NCBI GenBank assembly: GCA_011525695.1
Contig: WYBX01000041.1
Location: 62,001 to 126,000, forward strand
Length of the DNA stretch: 64,000 nt
Origin: Verrucomicrobiia bacterium
Lineage (GTDB): Bacteria; Verrucomicrobiota; Verrucomicrobiia; Opitutales; Opitutaceae
Reading direction: 5' to 3'
Shown here: positions 50,742-59,845 of the stretch, piece after piece
Position numbering within the stretch: the first letter of the stretch is position 1
How the letters are laid out: the number at the start of each line of letters is the position of its first letter
The notes under the pieces: generated by a model
Told to the model about the DNA's origin: nothing
Database searches by the model: none
The model's input: only the letters and a program-made list of their open reading frames with translations
Translations under genes and position numbers: made by a program

Positions 50742-52160
50742 ATGAAGCTCAACCCGCTTCCCATCATTCTGTTCGCCGGCCTCGCCGGTTCAATCGCTCT
50801 TGCTGCGCGCCAAGCGGATCGCCCGAACATCGTTTTTTTCCTGGCAGACGACCTGGGCTACATGGACATCGGCGCAAATAATCGGAACACGTTTTACGAA
50901 ACCCCGAACATTGACGGGTTGGCGCGGAGGGGAATGCGCTTCACGCAGGGTTACGCCGCGAGCCCGGTGTGTTCACCGACCCGCGCGAGCATCATGACCG
51001 GCAAATATCCCGTGCGCACTGGCGTCACGGATTACATCGGCGAGAACCGGCCCGGGAGGCTGTTGCCCGCGCCAAATGCGGACCATCTGCCGTTGGAGGA
51101 GATCACCCTCGCGGAGCGTTTGCGCGACGCCGGCTATGCGACGTTCTTTGCCGGCAAATGGCATCTCGGTGGCGGTGACTATTCCCCCAACGCGCAGGGA
51201 TTTGGTCCCGGACTCACTTCCGGCGCGGGCCCGAAGGGGAGTGTTCAATTCTGGTTTCCCCAATCGGATGTTCCCGCGCCCGCACCGCCGGACGATCCCA
51301 AGACCACCGACCGCATCGCCAACGAAGCCGTGCGTTTCATCGCAGCGCATGCGGACAAGCCTTTTTTCGCCTACCTCCCGTTTCTAGCGGTGCACACGCC
51401 GATTCAGGCGCGGCGCGACCTGGTGGAAAAATACGAACGCAAGAAAGCCTCGGCACCGCCGGCTGCTTGGGGAAGGGAGCGCCAACGCGAGGTGCGACTT
51501 GTGCAGAACCACGCGACCTATGCCGCAATGGTTGAGCAGCTCGACACCGCCATCGGCCGGGTGCTGGCGGCGCTCGATCGTACCGGTCTCACCGGGCGAA
51601 CGATCGTGGTATTCACCTCCGACAACGGCGGGCTTTCCACGTCCGAAGGCCATCCGACTTCCAATTCCCCATTGCGCGCCGGCAAGGGCTGGCCCTACGA
51701 AGGTGGGATCCGCGAGCCCTGGATCATTCTCGCGCCGGGGCTGACGGAGCCCGGCAGTGTTTGCGACACACCTGTCGTTAGCACGGATTTTTATCCCACC
51801 TTGCTCGCGCTCGCCGGTCTGCCGTTGTTTCCGGAACAACATAGCGACGGCGTGAGCCTCGTGCCGTTGCTCAAGGGCGACAGGCTCCAGCGTGGCGCGC
51901 CGCTGTTCTGGCACTATCCTCACTACGGCAATCAAGGTGGCGCTCCGTCCGGTGCAATTCGCGACGGCGACTGGAAACTCATCGAGTGGTATGAAGATGG
52001 CAGTCTCGAAATCTTCAACGTTCGGGATGACCCGGGTGAAACGAGGAATCTGGCCGTCGAACAACCCGCCCTGGCGAAAAGGCTTCATACGACGCTGGTG
52101 GCGTGGCGCAAGTCGGTGAACGCGGTCATGCCAACGCCCAATCCGGATTTCGGCCGATAA
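50742..52160 (+). CDS. Exported sulfatase, arylsulfatase A-like
   Basis: This 472-residue protein has a signal peptide (residues 1-21), IVFFLADDLGYMDIG with metal-binding aspartates, the formylglycine motif C-S-P-T-R at Cys77 (SPVCSPTRASIMTGKYP), FAGKWHLGG, VVFTSDNGGLS and a C-terminal WKLIEWYEDGS block. It differs from the other two sulfatases in motif (CCPSR, CGPSR), so the three probably attack different sulfate esters. ATG 50742 was chosen because the signal peptide starts there. It is followed, after 209 bp without a recognisable gene, by the second Gfo/Idh + SDR module. Confidence 0.93.
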   Translation: MKLNPLPIILFAGLAGSIALAARQADRPNIVFFLADDLGYMDIGANNRNTFYETPNIDGLARRGMRFTQGYAASPVCSPTRASIMTGKYPVRTGVTDYIGENRPGRLLPAPNADHLPLEEITLAERLRDAGYATFFAGKWHLGGGDYSPNAQGFGPGLTSGAGPKGSVQFWFPQSDVPAPAPPDDPKTTDRIANEAVRFIAAHADKPFFAYLPFLAVHTPIQARRDLVEKYERKKASAPPAAWGRERQREVRLVQNHATYAAMVEQLDTAIGRVLAALDRTGLTGRTIVVFTSDNGGLSTSEGHPTSNSPLRAGKGWPYEGGIREPWIILAPGLTEPGSVCDTPVVSTDFYPTLLALAGLPLFPEQHSDGVSLVPLLKGDRLQRGAPLFWHYPHYGNQGGAPSGAIRDGDWKLIEWYEDGSLEIFNVRDDPGETRNLAVEQPALAKRLHTTLVAWRKSVNAVMPTPNPDFGR

Positions 52161-52369
52161 GGGGAGGCTCCACGCTCAAAGTGCAACCACTGCCCAAAGG
52201 CCTTTGAAAGCGTTCGGGCAGAGTACTGCGACGATGCTTCCACCCCTGGATTGTAAATCGGAGCTTTCGCGCCCTGGCGATGTGGTCAGATCAATTTTCC
52301 AGCGGCCCGGGTTTGTCGGGCGTGACTTAAAGCCAACTATTGCGCCATGATCCTCAGCGAGGTTACCTG

Positions 52370-53440
52370 ATGCATTCAATTATCATCGTAGGTTGCGGCA
52401 GCATAGGAGAGCGCCATCTTCGCTGCTTTCTCAAAACCGGCCGCGTTCGAGTCACTGCCTGCGATACCGATCCGGAACTGTTGCAGCGAGTGGCGGCGGA
52501 GTATCAGGTGCCCGTGAATTCCAACTGGGAGGAAGCGCTGGTACAGGGTGGATTTGATGCCGCGGTCGTCTGCACGCCGGCCCACCTGCATGTGCCGATG
52601 GCGTTGCGGGCGATGGAGTGCGGTTTGCACACCCTGATCGAAAAGCCGCTCTCGCAGTCGTATCAGGGGGTCAATGACTTGATCGGGCTCCGAAACCGAA
52701 CAGGCCTGCAGGCAGCCGTCGCGTATGTGCTGCACGTCCATCCTCTCCTGGCTGGGGCGCGGATATTCTTGCGCAGCGGGGAGCTGGGCCCGGTTCGCCA
52801 TGTCACGGCCAATTCCGGACAGTATTTCCCGGGAGGACGCCCCGCCCATGCGGTGCATTATTCGCAAACCTATTATCGGGACAGGCGAACCGGAGGCGGG
52901 GCCGTCCAGGATGTGCTGACTCACACCGTGAACTGGGTCGAGAGTGTGGTGGGTCCCGCCGACAGCGTGCTCTGCGACTGCGCGCACCAGGTGCTCGAGG
53001 GTGTTACGGTGGAGGATACGGTCAATGTGTGCGCCCGCCATGGGGAGGTCCTGGCCGCATACGCATTGAACCAGTTTCAGGCGCCCAACGAATCGACGCT
53101 GCAGTTCCACACGGCGACGGGCAGCGTGAAGATCGAGCTGCATCGTGCACGCTGGGGCATCCACCGGCTCGGCGACCGGCAGTGGACATGGCGGGAGTTG
53201 CCCCCGGTGGAGCGTGACGCGCATTTTCTCGCCCAAGCGAATCACTTCCTGGATCAGATCGAAGGGCGGTCGTCTCCCCTCTGCTCACTGGAAGCGGCCG
53301 CGCAGACGCTGCGTTTCAATCTGGCGGCGCTGGCCTCCGCCGAAACCGGTTCCCGCATCCGGTGTGCCGACATTGGGCGCGAAACGCCCGGTGCCAGCCC
53401 GGGGGGCGATGTCGCCTCTCATTCCCCTTCCCATGACTGA
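52370..53440 (+). CDS. Gfo/Idh/MocA family oxidoreductase (module 2)
   Basis: This 356-residue protein starts SIIIVGCGSIGERHLRCFLK and has VVCTPAHLHVPMAL, the IEKPLSQS motif, YVLHVHPLLAGAR and GGGAVQDVLTHTVNWVES. It aligns along its whole length with the oxidoreductase at 17853-18872, well over half identical by eye. The ATG at 52370 has GAGG 7 bp upstream. It overlaps the SDR gene by 8 bp. The pair mirrors the Gfo/Idh and SDR of module 1 and likely acts on a related substrate. Confidence 0.93.
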   Translation: MHSIIIVGCGSIGERHLRCFLKTGRVRVTACDTDPELLQRVAAEYQVPVNSNWEEALVQGGFDAAVVCTPAHLHVPMALRAMECGLHTLIEKPLSQSYQGVNDLIGLRNRTGLQAAVAYVLHVHPLLAGARIFLRSGELGPVRHVTANSGQYFPGGRPAHAVHYSQTYYRDRRTGGGAVQDVLTHTVNWVESVVGPADSVLCDCAHQVLEGVTVEDTVNVCARHGEVLAAYALNQFQAPNESTLQFHTATGSVKIELHRARWGIHRLGDRQWTWRELPPVERDAHFLAQANHFLDQIEGRSSPLCSLEAAAQTLRFNLAALASAETGSRIRCADIGRETPGASPGGDVASHSPSHD

Positions 53441-54218
53441 CTCCAATCTTTTTTCACTGCAGGGCAAGGTTGTGCTGCAAGTCGGCGGTACCGGCCTGCT
53501 CGGCCGGGCGCTCGCGTCCGCGCTGACCACGGCCGGCGGCACATTGGTGGTCGCGTCGCGCAACCGGCACTCGCTGGTGGCATTCGCCGATGCCGAGTGC
53601 TCCGCCGGTCGCAGATTTTCGATCGAGGAGACAGACATCCGTTCGGAGACGTCGTTGAGCGAGCTTCGCGACAGAATCCTCGGAAAGTACGGCGGAATCG
53701 ACGGCGTAGTTTTCAACGCAGTCAGCAGGCCGATGCTGGCGATGGATGACAATATCGGGCTCTGGCGGGAGTCCATGGAGGTCAACTCGACCGGGCTCTT
53801 TGCCACCATGCGCATCTTTGGGGACGCCATGGCTGCCCGGCGCAAAGGCAGTATCGTCAATATTTCCTCGATCTATGGCATGGTGGGAATGAACCCTTGG
53901 CTCTACGAGGGAACGGCGATGACGAGTCCACCCGACTATTACTTTCACAAGGGCGGCATGGTCAACCTGACCCGCTACCTGGCATCCCACTACGGCCCGA
54001 GCGGGGTGCGTGTGAATGTCATCTCCCCCGGTGGAATCTTCGATCCCGGGAAGCCGGCGCCGCCGGAATTTGTCGGGCGTTATGGCCGGATGACGATGCT
54101 GGGGCGGATGGCAAACGCCGCCGAGGTGGGTGGAGCGGTCGTATTTCTCTTGAGCGATGCTTCGAGCTACATCACGGGGGTGAACCTCCCGGTGGACGGA
54201 GGCCTGACCGCCAAGTGA
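53433..54218 (+). CDS. SDR family oxidoreductase (module 2)
   Basis: This 261-residue protein is strongly similar to the SDR at 15238-16053: VVLQVGGTGLLGRAL, FNAVSRPM, IVNISSIYGMVGMNPWLYE, DYYFHKGGMVNLTRYL, VRVNVISPGG and YITGVNLPVDGG. The equivalent of the catalytic YxxxK is YYFHK. ATG 53433 lies inside the end of the Gfo/Idh gene, indicating translational coupling; an in-frame ATG at 53409 is also possible. The shared departure from the classic NAG and TGxxxGxG motifs marks the two SDRs as one subfamily. Confidence 0.92.
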   Translation: MTDSNLFSLQGKVVLQVGGTGLLGRALASALTTAGGTLVVASRNRHSLVAFADAECSAGRRFSIEETDIRSETSLSELRDRILGKYGGIDGVVFNAVSRPMLAMDDNIGLWRESMEVNSTGLFATMRIFGDAMAARRKGSIVNISSIYGMVGMNPWLYEGTAMTSPPDYYFHKGGMVNLTRYLASHYGPSGVRVNVISPGGIFDPGKPAPPEFVGRYGRMTMLGRMANAAEVGGAVVFLLSDASSYITGVNLPVDGGLTAK

Positions 54219-54342
54219 GCGAGCAATTGCATCGCCGGGGATCCCGTCATTCTCATCGTAGCTCCCGCGGCGCGGGGTTCCACTCTTCGGAGTCCTGGGC
54301 GCGGCACCACCAGCCAGACAGGCCAGCTTCTCGAATCCAGCG

Positions 54343-55104
54343 ATGACTACAGATTCAACCTCCCGACCCGAAACGCCGGGCCAGCACGACGGCGGTCGTA
54401 CCTATCGCGAAGACTTCGAGCACGGTCCCGGCGGCTGGTGGGGCTGGGCGGGCAACCACGAGGGATTCCGGCGCTTCGAGCTGGCACCCAGCGCAATCCT
54501 CTCCCGCAGCCCCTGGTGGGTCGACTACAACCACGCCCCGCCGGGCGCCGGTTACCTGCACATGATCTTCTGTCTGAATACCAAGGGGCCGCTGGGCGAG
54601 AGCATGACGGACCTGTTCCAACGCAACAAATTCGTTGACGGGAAGTATCCCCAGAATTTCCTGCATGCCTCGCTGACGTTCCGCCTGAAGGGAGAAGTCC
54701 GTCTGCGCGGCGCCCAGCTCTGCCTGCTCCTTCAGGCCTCCGACAGCACCCTGACCTCCGGCTGGGTCCTCCACGGCCAGCCATTGAACATCACCGCCGA
54801 CTGGTCGGAACAGACCATCCAGGTGATGCCTTACCTGGACCAGTGGACGTGCCTCGGCGGCCGGCAAAGCCGGCTGGACTACTATGGTCACCTTCCGCTC
54901 CAGCAGGTGCTGGCGAACGTCAACATCAACCTCATGCTGATACTATTCCCGCTGCAGATATCCCCGATGGGGCCGATCGAGGGCGACCGTCACCTGCTGC
55001 GCGCCGGGCGGGATTATCCGCTCTGGGCCTCCGACCTTCCCGAAGGCTATATCGTCATGGATCGCGCCGAGATTCATTTTCCGGAGACCAGCCTCGTCAA
55101 ATGA
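54343..55104 (+). CDS. Unrecognised protein coupled to the amidohydrolase-aminotransferase fusion
   Basis: This 253-residue soluble protein has no signal peptide. Tryptophan- and glycine-rich beta-strand-like segments (YREDFEHGPGGWWGWAGNHE, WWVDYNHAPPGAGYLHMIF, GWVLHGQPLNITADWSEQ) suggest a jelly-roll or carbohydrate-binding-like fold. Its TGA overlaps the ATG of the fusion gene as ATGA, and it follows the SDR by 124 bp. The tight coupling implies a role with the fusion enzyme. I do not recognise the family. Confidence 0.75.
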   Translation: MTTDSTSRPETPGQHDGGRTYREDFEHGPGGWWGWAGNHEGFRRFELAPSAILSRSPWWVDYNHAPPGAGYLHMIFCLNTKGPLGESMTDLFQRNKFVDGKYPQNFLHASLTFRLKGEVRLRGAQLCLLLQASDSTLTSGWVLHGQPLNITADWSEQTIQVMPYLDQWTCLGGRQSRLDYYGHLPLQQVLANVNINLMLILFPLQISPMGPIEGDRHLLRAGRDYPLWASDLPEGYIVMDRAEIHFPETSLVK

Positions 55105-57428
55105 AGCTCGCCACTCGGCTTTCCCCTCTGGACGAACGCCTGGTGCGCGAATATGCCGCCTTCGTTCCGCACCGAGTCTTCGATATCCACGCCCACCTCG
55201 TGACTCCCGCGGCGAATCTGGGATCGCACCTGCAAACCCAGACGCTCGGACTGGACCGCTATCTCCAGGATATGCAGCGGTTGATGCCCGCCACCAATAT
55301 CGACGCCCTGCTCTTCGGTTTCCCGTCCCGGGACAACGACCGGACGCACATCAACTCGTGGCTCACCGCCCAGCTCCAGTCCGGAGCCAGCAAGGGAACG
55401 TTCCGCGGCCTAGTCCTCACCGCGCCACAGGATGACCGCGAACAAGTCGACCGGCGACTCGCCAGCGGCGCATTTGTCGGCATCAAGCCGTACCATGTCT
55501 ACGCGCCCGGCCAGGACACCAGCCAGGCGGAGATCGAGAGCTTCGCCCCGGAATGGATGTGGGCGTTATGCGATGCGCACGAAGGGCTTCTGATGCTGCA
55601 CATCATGCGGGACCGCGCTCTCGCCGACCCCGGCAATCTTGCGACGATCCGCCGACTGTCGCTCAAGTATCCGCGCTGTCGGTTGATGCTTGCCCATATC
55701 GGACGCTCGTTCAGTTACCGGGCCGCACGGGATGGGCTGCGGCAGATCGCCGACCTCGGGAACGTGTTTGTAGACACCTCGGCGGTGACGGAAACGGACA
55801 CGATTCGGAAGGCGATTGAAGTTCTGGGATTCGAACGCGTGCTGTTTGGATCGGACTATCCCATCACCGACCTGCGCGGCCGCTGCGTCGCGACCGGCGA
55901 GAGCTTCACGTGGTTATATCCCGAGCCCGAAAGCGATTCGCCGGCGGCCCAATCGCCGACGAAGATGACCTTGATCGGGATCGAATCCCTGCTTTGCCTG
56001 CGGGAGGCGTGCGAGGATTGTGGCTTGGGCGAACCAGAAATCCAGGCCATCTTCCGTGGCAACGCTTGCCGGCTGCTCGCCTCCCATCTCGAGCCGCAAG
56101 CCGCGGCACCGACCGTGTCGGGCCCGCAGCTCTGGTCGGAAGCCAAAGGCGTCATATCGTGCGGTGCCGGGCTGCGCTCGAAGTGGGCGGAGCTTTTCGA
56201 CCCGGAGTCATGGCCGTCCTATTACACGAAGTGCGAGGGCAGCACGATCTGGGATTTCTCGGGGCGGAAACTTACCGATTTCTGCGCCGGCGCTGGTGCC
56301 GTAGTCCTCGGATACTCCGACCCGGACGTGAATCGCGCCGTCCAGCGGCGCGTGGCGACCGGATCCTACTGCCAGCTGCTCTCTCCAGACGATCGATCGC
56401 TGGCCGAGCTGCTGCTGGAACTCCACCCGTGGGCAGGCAAGGTGCGTTACGCCCGCGGCGGCGGTGACGCCATGGGAGTCGCGGTCCGGATCGCCCGCGC
56501 GGCCACGGGCAGGAGCGGCATCGCATTCTGCGGCTACCATGGCTGGCAGGACTGGTATCTCGCGGCAAACCTCGGCAACGAGGCCGCGCTCGACGGCCAT
56601 CTCCTGCCGGGGCTGACGCCCTTGGGTGTCCCGCGTGAACTGCGAGGCACCGCGGTTCCATTTCGCTACAACGATGTGGCGAGTTTCGAGGCTGCCCTCG
56701 ATCAACTCGACGGTCGGCTTGCCGCCGTGGTGATGGAGCCGATGCGAACGCAGTTTCCGCTGGATGGCTTCCTCGAACGGGTCAGGCGCCGCTGCCACGA
56801 GCAAGAGGCAGTCTTTGTCTTCGACGAGATCACGAGTGGCTGGCGCTTCGGCTTCCCTGGTGCGCACGCACGGCTTGGAGTGGAGCCCGACATCGCGGTC
56901 TATGCCAAGGCCATCAGCAACGGCTTCCCCTTCGCTGCGATCATCGGCCGCAATCAGGTGATGGACGCCGCCAACCCCAGCTTCATTTCGAGCAGCTATT
57001 GGACGGACGGCGTCGGCCCGGCGGCGGCGCTCGCATCAGTGCGAAAGATGCAAGCGCTAAAGGTCCAACCCGCCATCTGGGCCCGTGGTGAGGAAATGCA
57101 GCACGGGCTCAGGCTCCTCGCGGCCCGGCACCCGGCCTGCAAAATGAAAGTGTGGGGTATGCCGAGTAATCCGTACATGAGCTTCGATCTTGGAGCCGAC
57201 ACTCCGCACATGAAGACGCTCGTTGTTCGGAAAATGCTGGCACGCGGGTTCCTGACCACCGGTGTCGCCCTGTTCATCATGCACACGCACACCTCGGCGA
57301 TGGTACAAACGTATTTATCAGCGCTGGATGATTCGCTCGTGGAGCTCGATGCCCTGGTCACCTCCGGAAGACTCAAGGACGAGGCCGGCAACATGCCCAC
57401 GATCGGCAACTTTTCCCGTCTCACTTGA
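55101..57428 (+). CDS. Fusion: amidohydrolase (metal-dependent TIM barrel) + class III aminotransferase
   Basis: This 775-residue protein joins two enzymes. Residues 1-335 form an amidohydrolase-2-type barrel with His30-x-His32 (RVFDIHAHLV), Lys129 (VGIKPYHVY), His167 (LMLHIMRD), His199 (LAHIGRS) and Asp252 (FGSDYPI). Residues 345-775 are a class III aminotransferase of the glutamate-1-semialdehyde type, with FCGYHGWQDWYLA, Asp575 (VFVFDEITSG) and the PLP lysine Lys603 (VYAKAISNGFPF). A single frame with no stop or frameshift links them by a short PQAAAPTV linker. It could hydrolyse a lactone or amide and then transaminate the product, or vice versa. The order of chemistry is inference. Confidence 0.9.
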   Translation: MKLATRLSPLDERLVREYAAFVPHRVFDIHAHLVTPAANLGSHLQTQTLGLDRYLQDMQRLMPATNIDALLFGFPSRDNDRTHINSWLTAQLQSGASKGTFRGLVLTAPQDDREQVDRRLASGAFVGIKPYHVYAPGQDTSQAEIESFAPEWMWALCDAHEGLLMLHIMRDRALADPGNLATIRRLSLKYPRCRLMLAHIGRSFSYRAARDGLRQIADLGNVFVDTSAVTETDTIRKAIEVLGFERVLFGSDYPITDLRGRCVATGESFTWLYPEPESDSPAAQSPTKMTLIGIESLLCLREACEDCGLGEPEIQAIFRGNACRLLASHLEPQAAAPTVSGPQLWSEAKGVISCGAGLRSKWAELFDPESWPSYYTKCEGSTIWDFSGRKLTDFCAGAGAVVLGYSDPDVNRAVQRRVATGSYCQLLSPDDRSLAELLLELHPWAGKVRYARGGGDAMGVAVRIARAATGRSGIAFCGYHGWQDWYLAANLGNEAALDGHLLPGLTPLGVPRELRGTAVPFRYNDVASFEAALDQLDGRLAAVVMEPMRTQFPLDGFLERVRRRCHEQEAVFVFDEITSGWRFGFPGAHARLGVEPDIAVYAKAISNGFPFAAIIGRNQVMDAANPSFISSSYWTDGVGPAAALASVRKMQALKVQPAIWARGEEMQHGLRLLAARHPACKMKVWGMPSNPYMSFDLGADTPHMKTLVVRKMLARGFLTTGVALFIMHTHTSAMVQTYLSALDDSLVELDALVTSGRLKDEAGNMPTIGNFSRLT

Positions 57429-57566
57429 GACCTTTTCCGCCATGGGCGTCGAAAAGACCGGTGATTCAACGACTGACGCGAACTTCTCCCTGATCGGCGA
57501 AGTGCCCCGACCGTGAATGCCGATGTATCGAGGGAACCTTCGAAACGCGCTTATTAAATGGCCCGG

Positions 57567-59072
57567 CTAAGTCCGATCGGCTGCACAGCCGCGAAATCCG
57601 CGCAGCGTGAACATCCCAGCCCTCGTTTGTTCTTCGGGCGATAGCGGGCGGATGATCGATTCGGCCCAGCCCCAGCCAATCGTCAGCAACATGCCGGCAG
57701 TCGCCAGCCAGAAGACGTTCAGCGGGGTCCAGAAGCCCATGATGAAGGTTGCCACGACACCGAGGAGGCATGCCCGATAGGCCCCACCGGCCCCGAGTCG
57801 GCTGCTGTAAAGCCCGAGCAGGTAGACCCCCAGCATCCCGCCCATGAAGAGGCTCGCGCCCTTGACCGCCGCCAGCGTGACTTTCGAGTCGAGATGTCCG
57901 GCAAGCAGTGCCGTCCCGATGGCAAACACGCCCCAAGCGACAGTAATCCAGCGCGCGAGCCGCATCTGCGCCGCATCTGAAATGGGTCGGGTGACGCCCG
58001 GGCGAATAAAATCGGTGATGGTGATCGTCGTCAGCGAGTTGAGCACCGAACTCAGGGTGCTCATCGCCGCCGCATAGATCGCCGCAATCATCAGACCCGG
58101 CAATCCACGGGGGAGGAAATTGACAATGAAATACGGCAGGTACTGGTCGGTCTCGAGATGGCCGGGAAAACGTCCTGAGTGTTCCTGGATGAACAGGTAG
58201 AGCAGCGTCCCCATGAGAAAAAGGACGAGGATCACGGGAATGGCGTAGAGGGCATTCAGCGCCAGGGAGCGCCGCGCCGCTTGTGCCGAACTGGAAGCCA
58301 AGTACCGTTGTACCAAAACCTGGTCGACGCCGTAAAACGCGACGTTGTAGACGAGACCTCCCAATGCGGAGCTCCAGAAGGTGATCTCCGTCGCCGAGAA
58401 ACGAAAATCGAGCACGTTGAACTTGTTGGCGGCACTCGCGCGTTCGTACCACTCGATCGGTCCTCCATCGAGCACCACCCCGAAGTAGCCCACGATGAAG
58501 AGAGCGCCACCAAACAGCACGACCACCTGCAACAGTTCCGTCCACACCACCGCACTCATCCCGCCGACAGTCGTGTAGACAATCGTCAGAGTTGCGCTCA
58601 GGACGATGCACAGCGTTAAGTCCCATCCGGTCACCACCGAGAGCGCCAGGGACGGCGCGAAGATCGCCACGCCGGCAAGCGTTCCCCGCATCAACAGGAA
58701 CAGCGCGCTGTTCAGCACGGCCACCCGGCGATCGAATCTGCGCTCCAGGTACTCATAGACAGAGGTCAGCCGCAGGGCGTAGAATACCGGCACAAACAGC
58801 GAGGCCACCAGCAGCGCGGCCGGGGCCCCGACAAGGGAGGACGCGATGATCGACCAGTCCTGGGCGACGACGAAGCCCGGCACGCCGAGAAAACTGATGG
58901 CGCTGGTGGCGGTGCCCAGGACGGAGATGCTCATGACGAGTGCGCCAAACCTCCGCTTGCCAAGAAAGTATTCGTCCAGGGAATTCTGCCCCTTGGCAAA
59001 ATAGAGCCCGATCGCCAGCAGCGTCACGAAATACACGCCGATGGCGAACCAGTCGATCAGGTTGAGCGTCAT
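57567..59072 (-). CDS. Sodium:solute symporter family protein (SSS)
   Basis: This 501-residue membrane protein has SSS landmarks: FAKGQNSLDEYFLGKRRFGAL, LTSVYEYLERRFDRR, TIVYTTVGGMSAVVWTELLQ and LMIAAIYAAAMSTLSSVLNS. It is most like the symporter at 37052-38557. It converges with the fusion enzyme gene. A likely partner for import of the substrate used by the second Gfo/Idh-SDR-fusion module. Confidence 0.92.
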   Translation of the reverse strand: MTLNLIDWFAIGVYFVTLLAIGLYFAKGQNSLDEYFLGKRRFGALVMSISVLGTATSAISFLGVPGFVVAQDWSIIASSLVGAPAALLVASLFVPVFYALRLTSVYEYLERRFDRRVAVLNSALFLLMRGTLAGVAIFAPSLALSVVTGWDLTLCIVLSATLTIVYTTVGGMSAVVWTELLQVVVLFGGALFIVGYFGVVLDGGPIEWYERASAANKFNVLDFRFSATEITFWSSALGGLVYNVAFYGVDQVLVQRYLASSSAQAARRSLALNALYAIPVILVLFLMGTLLYLFIQEHSGRFPGHLETDQYLPYFIVNFLPRGLPGLMIAAIYAAAMSTLSSVLNSLTTITITDFIRPGVTRPISDAAQMRLARWITVAWGVFAIGTALLAGHLDSKVTLAAVKGASLFMGGMLGVYLLGLYSSRLGAGGAYRACLLGVVATFIMGFWTPLNVFWLATAGMLLTIGWGWAESIIRPLSPEEQTRAGMFTLRGFRGCAADRT

Positions 59073-59845
59073 GATGGATATTGCCGGTTCCTAAGCAGCA
59101 AGGACCAGGGACCAAGGACGAAGGACCAAGGGACTTTGCTCTTTGCAAGGTGGGCCGGCAGGTCCCGCTGCCGGCCAGCGGGGACACGGACGTGCCCACC
59201 CATCCGGTGCGTGCCCCGCAATGAAATTGGCGCAAACATGAGTGATCGGGACCGATATTATCGTCTCTTTGTCGAAACTGGCCGAAAGGAAGGTGCTGGG
59301 CACACGAGGCAATCGAAAATCGAAGGGCGCCAGAGGTGAAGGGGGAGATGTGAAGAAAGGAACTGCGAAGGTACCCTCTCCGGCCGGAACGGAGGATTCC
59401 AGTGTGATCGGACGGCACAAGCCGGTTCCGCTGGTAAGCTTTCCTGCCCAGAATGCGATAACAGCAGCTGGTCTTCTGGCAGCTGGTTTGCAGGTACTCT
59501 GTGGCACTTACCAAGCCATCGCAGCGGGCATTCCAGGCGTTGCATCTGTCGATGCTGCACGCAAAGAAATGATCCGTGAAAATGCCGGAGGCATTTTCGC
59601 TCCTGGCAGCGTGCCGGTGCAGTCGCCCAAGTGCTCGTTCGACAGCAATCGAGCACTCCTTGGCCGGCACGCTGCTTGGACAAGCAATCATACCAGTTGA
59701 ACAGCTTTGTGCTCGCCATGCATGAGCTCATTGTGCCCGGCGATCTTCTTCTTTTCCCTTCGTGCCTTCATCCGAACTCCATTCGCTGGTCTGTGATTTT
59801 TCCCGGTCGTTCATTCGTTGGCGCCACGACACGACGAAGAAGCCG
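59073..59845. other. 773-bp gap, no recognised gene
   Basis: It contains the GGACCAA heptamer array at 59102-59136. Reading frames of 150-160 codons exist on both strands (for example 59242-59700, plus) but none resembles a known protein or has a convincing start, so they are left out. It could hold a decayed gene. Confidence 0.5.
59102..59136 (+). repeat. Heptamer array, GGACCAA family, 5 units
   Basis: Units GGACCAG, GGACCAA, GGACGAA, GGACCAA, GGGACTT lie just upstream of the symporter start. The terminal order is as at 12952-12972. Confidence 0.88.

Noticed and set aside
59242-59700. 152-codon plus-strand ORF and overlapping minus-strand ORFs
   Set aside because: No domain, no convincing Shine-Dalgarno and coding-like frames on both strands; treated as non-coding or decayed.
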